From Mycobacterium sp. (GTDB lineage Bacteria; Actinomycetota; Actinomycetes; Mycobacteriales; Mycobacteriaceae): DNA of 36,436 nt. The stretch is taken from contig NZ_VYIK01000041.1 of the NCBI RefSeq assembly GCF_008709575.1, positions 1 through 36,436 of the forward strand. Reading direction: 5' to 3'. This document shows positions 35,405-36,436 of the stretch, piece after piece. Under the pieces are notes generated by a model. It was given only the letters and a program-made list of their open reading frames with translations. It ran no database searches and was not told where the DNA came from. A program made the translations under genes and the position numbers. The stretch's first letter is position 1, and each line of letters opens with the position of its first letter.

Positions 35405-36436
35405 TCAGTAGCCCTGCCCGGTCGGAATCGACGCGGTGGGCGCCGCGGGATCGTGATGGCGCCCGTCGCCCACCTCGTCGGCAAACTCGTGCGCGGCGAA
35501 CTTGTGGGTGCCCTCCAGGTCGTCGAGGATCGCCGCCTGGGCATTTTTGGGCAGCGTGTGCAAGATCTGCCGAACCCTGGCCCGGCGCCGCTCTACTGCC
35601 CGGCGTTCGGGCATCCCCGGGGTGGGGGTGATCTGCGGCGGCACACCCTGGATCTCGTCGACGCCGCCGTCGTGGTGACCAGCGTCCAGGTGGGCCTGCT
35701 CCTCGGCCATGGTGGCCTCGTCTTTTTCCTCCGACATCCCGATCGGACCGACCCGCCGCCCGTTGAGGAACTGCCGCACGACCGGCTCGTCACTGGTCAG
35801 CAGAACCTCGCGCGGGCCGAACATGACCAGCTTGCGGCGGAACAGCATGCCCATGTTGTCCGGAACCGTGCGGGCGATGTTGATGTTGTGCGTGACGATC
35901 AAGATCGTGGCGTCGATCTGGGCATTGATGTCGATGAGCAGCTGGCTCAGATACGCGGTGCGCACCGGGTCCAGACCGGAGTCGGGCTCGTCGCACAAAA
36001 TGATCTGCGGGTCGAGCACCAGCGACCGCGCCAGGCTGGCCCGCTTGCGCATGCCGCCGGAGATTTCGCCGGGGAACTTCTTTTCGTCACCGCCCAGACC
36101 CACCGTGGCCAGCTTCTCCATGACGATGTCACGGATTTCGCTTTCTTTTTTCTTGGTGTGCTCGCGCAGCGGGAACGCGACGTTGTCGTAGAGGTTCATC
36201 GACCCGAACAGCGCACCGTCCTGGAACATCACGCCGAACAGGGTGCGGATCTCGTAGAGTTCCTTGGCCGTGCACTGGGTGATGTCGGTGCCGTCGATGA
36301 TCACCGAACCGCGTTCTGGCCGCAGCAAACCGATCAGCGACTTCAAAAACACCGACTTGCCGGTACCCGACGGGCCCAACAGCACGCTGACCTCACCGGC
36401 CGGGATGTCCAACGTGACGTCTTCCCAAATCCGCGA
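35405..36436 (-). CDS. mkl: ABC transporter ATPase Mkl/MceG (5' end outside window)
   Basis: ATP-binding protein of the Mce lipid importers; in M. tuberculosis it energises several Mce complexes. 343 codons are in the window, starting in the segment SRIWEDV; the beginning of the gene lies beyond 36436. Walker A GPSGTGKS, the signature ISGGMRKR, Walker B IILCDEPDSGLDP and the switch histidine VTHN are present, followed by the long MceG-type C-terminal extension (GPIGMSEEKDEATMAEEQ to PTGQGY) that regulates or stabilises the protein. Not linked here to any mce operon. Confidence 0.96.
   Translation of the reverse strand, partial: SRIWEDVTLDIPAGEVSVLLGPSGTGKSVFLKSLIGLLRPERGSVIIDGTDITQCTAKELYEIRTLFGVMFQDGALFGSMNLYDNVAFPLREHTKKKESEIRDIVMEKLATVGLGGDEKKFPGEISGGMRKRASLARSLVLDPQIILCDEPDSGLDPVRTAYLSQLLIDINAQIDATILIVTHNINIARTVPDNMGMLFRRKLVMFGPREVLLTSDEPVVRQFLNGRRVGPIGMSEEKDEATMAEEQAHLDAGHHDGGVDEIQGVPPQITPTPGMPERRAVERRRARVRQILHTLPKNAQAAILDDLEGTHKFAAHEFADEVGDGRHHDPAAPTASIPTGQGY

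Overview
The window is high-GC actinobacterial DNA from a Mycobacterium. The RpoB, RpoC, S12, EF-G and EF-Tu sequences, the Mkl/MceG ATPase and an intact mycofactocin (mft) locus all read like close relatives of the M. tuberculosis proteins. Gene order broadly follows the H37Rv region from mkl/rpoB to Rv0697, on the opposite strand. Several H37Rv genes are missing and other genes are inserted, so this is a non-tuberculous species that I cannot name from sequence alone.

Layout, left to right. (1) 1-3100: a secreted lipoprotein-type carboxylesterase (minus) and a divergent cytochrome P450 (plus), sharing a 93-bp promoter region. Positions 1-98 hold no gene I can see. (2) 3104-10305: the complete mycofactocin system. 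mftA-B-C-D-E-F-G run on the minus strand and the TetR-type mftR diverges from mftA. The precursor gene mftA encodes only 31 residues. (3) 10345-15083: a ferredoxin-reductase-like flavoprotein co-transcribed with an Lrp/AsnC regulator; divergent from these a two-gene arginine/ornithine catabolic operon (DDAH/arginine-dihydrolase-like enzyme plus an intact ornithine aminotransferase); then a mycofactocin-type short-chain dehydrogenase. In H37Rv the regulator and the two catabolic genes lie elsewhere (Rv2321c-Rv2324), so this is a rearranged neighbourhood. (4) 15093-19520: the str operon rpsL-rpsG-fusA-tuf, with a duplicated 3' end of fusA. (5) 19808-25721: a fatty-acid type operon (acyl-CoA dehydrogenase, two enoyl-CoA hydratases, PaaX-like regulator), endonuclease IV, and an alpha/beta hydrolase. 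(6) 25718-27464: a saccharopine-dehydrogenase-like oxidoreductase, coupled to the hydrolase and divergent from a TetR regulator. (7) 27520-35007: rpoB-rpoC with a roughly 200-nt leader. (8) 35405-36436: mkl/mceG, cut by the window end.

How it may work together. MftA-F make the peptide-derived redox cofactor mycofactocin. The nearby SDR has the nicotinamide-retaining type of insertion expected of a mycofactocin client, and MftG passes electrons from reduced mycofactocin to respiration. The P450 and esterase next to mftG are candidate producers of the alcohols this system oxidises; that link is inference. The Lrp-controlled dihydrolase/RocD pair looks like a two-step arginine to glutamate-semialdehyde route. 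Several genes have a TANNNT element exactly 6-7 nt before the start codon, the arrangement of mycobacterial leaderless promoters. No tRNA, CRISPR array, insertion sequence or prophage was seen.
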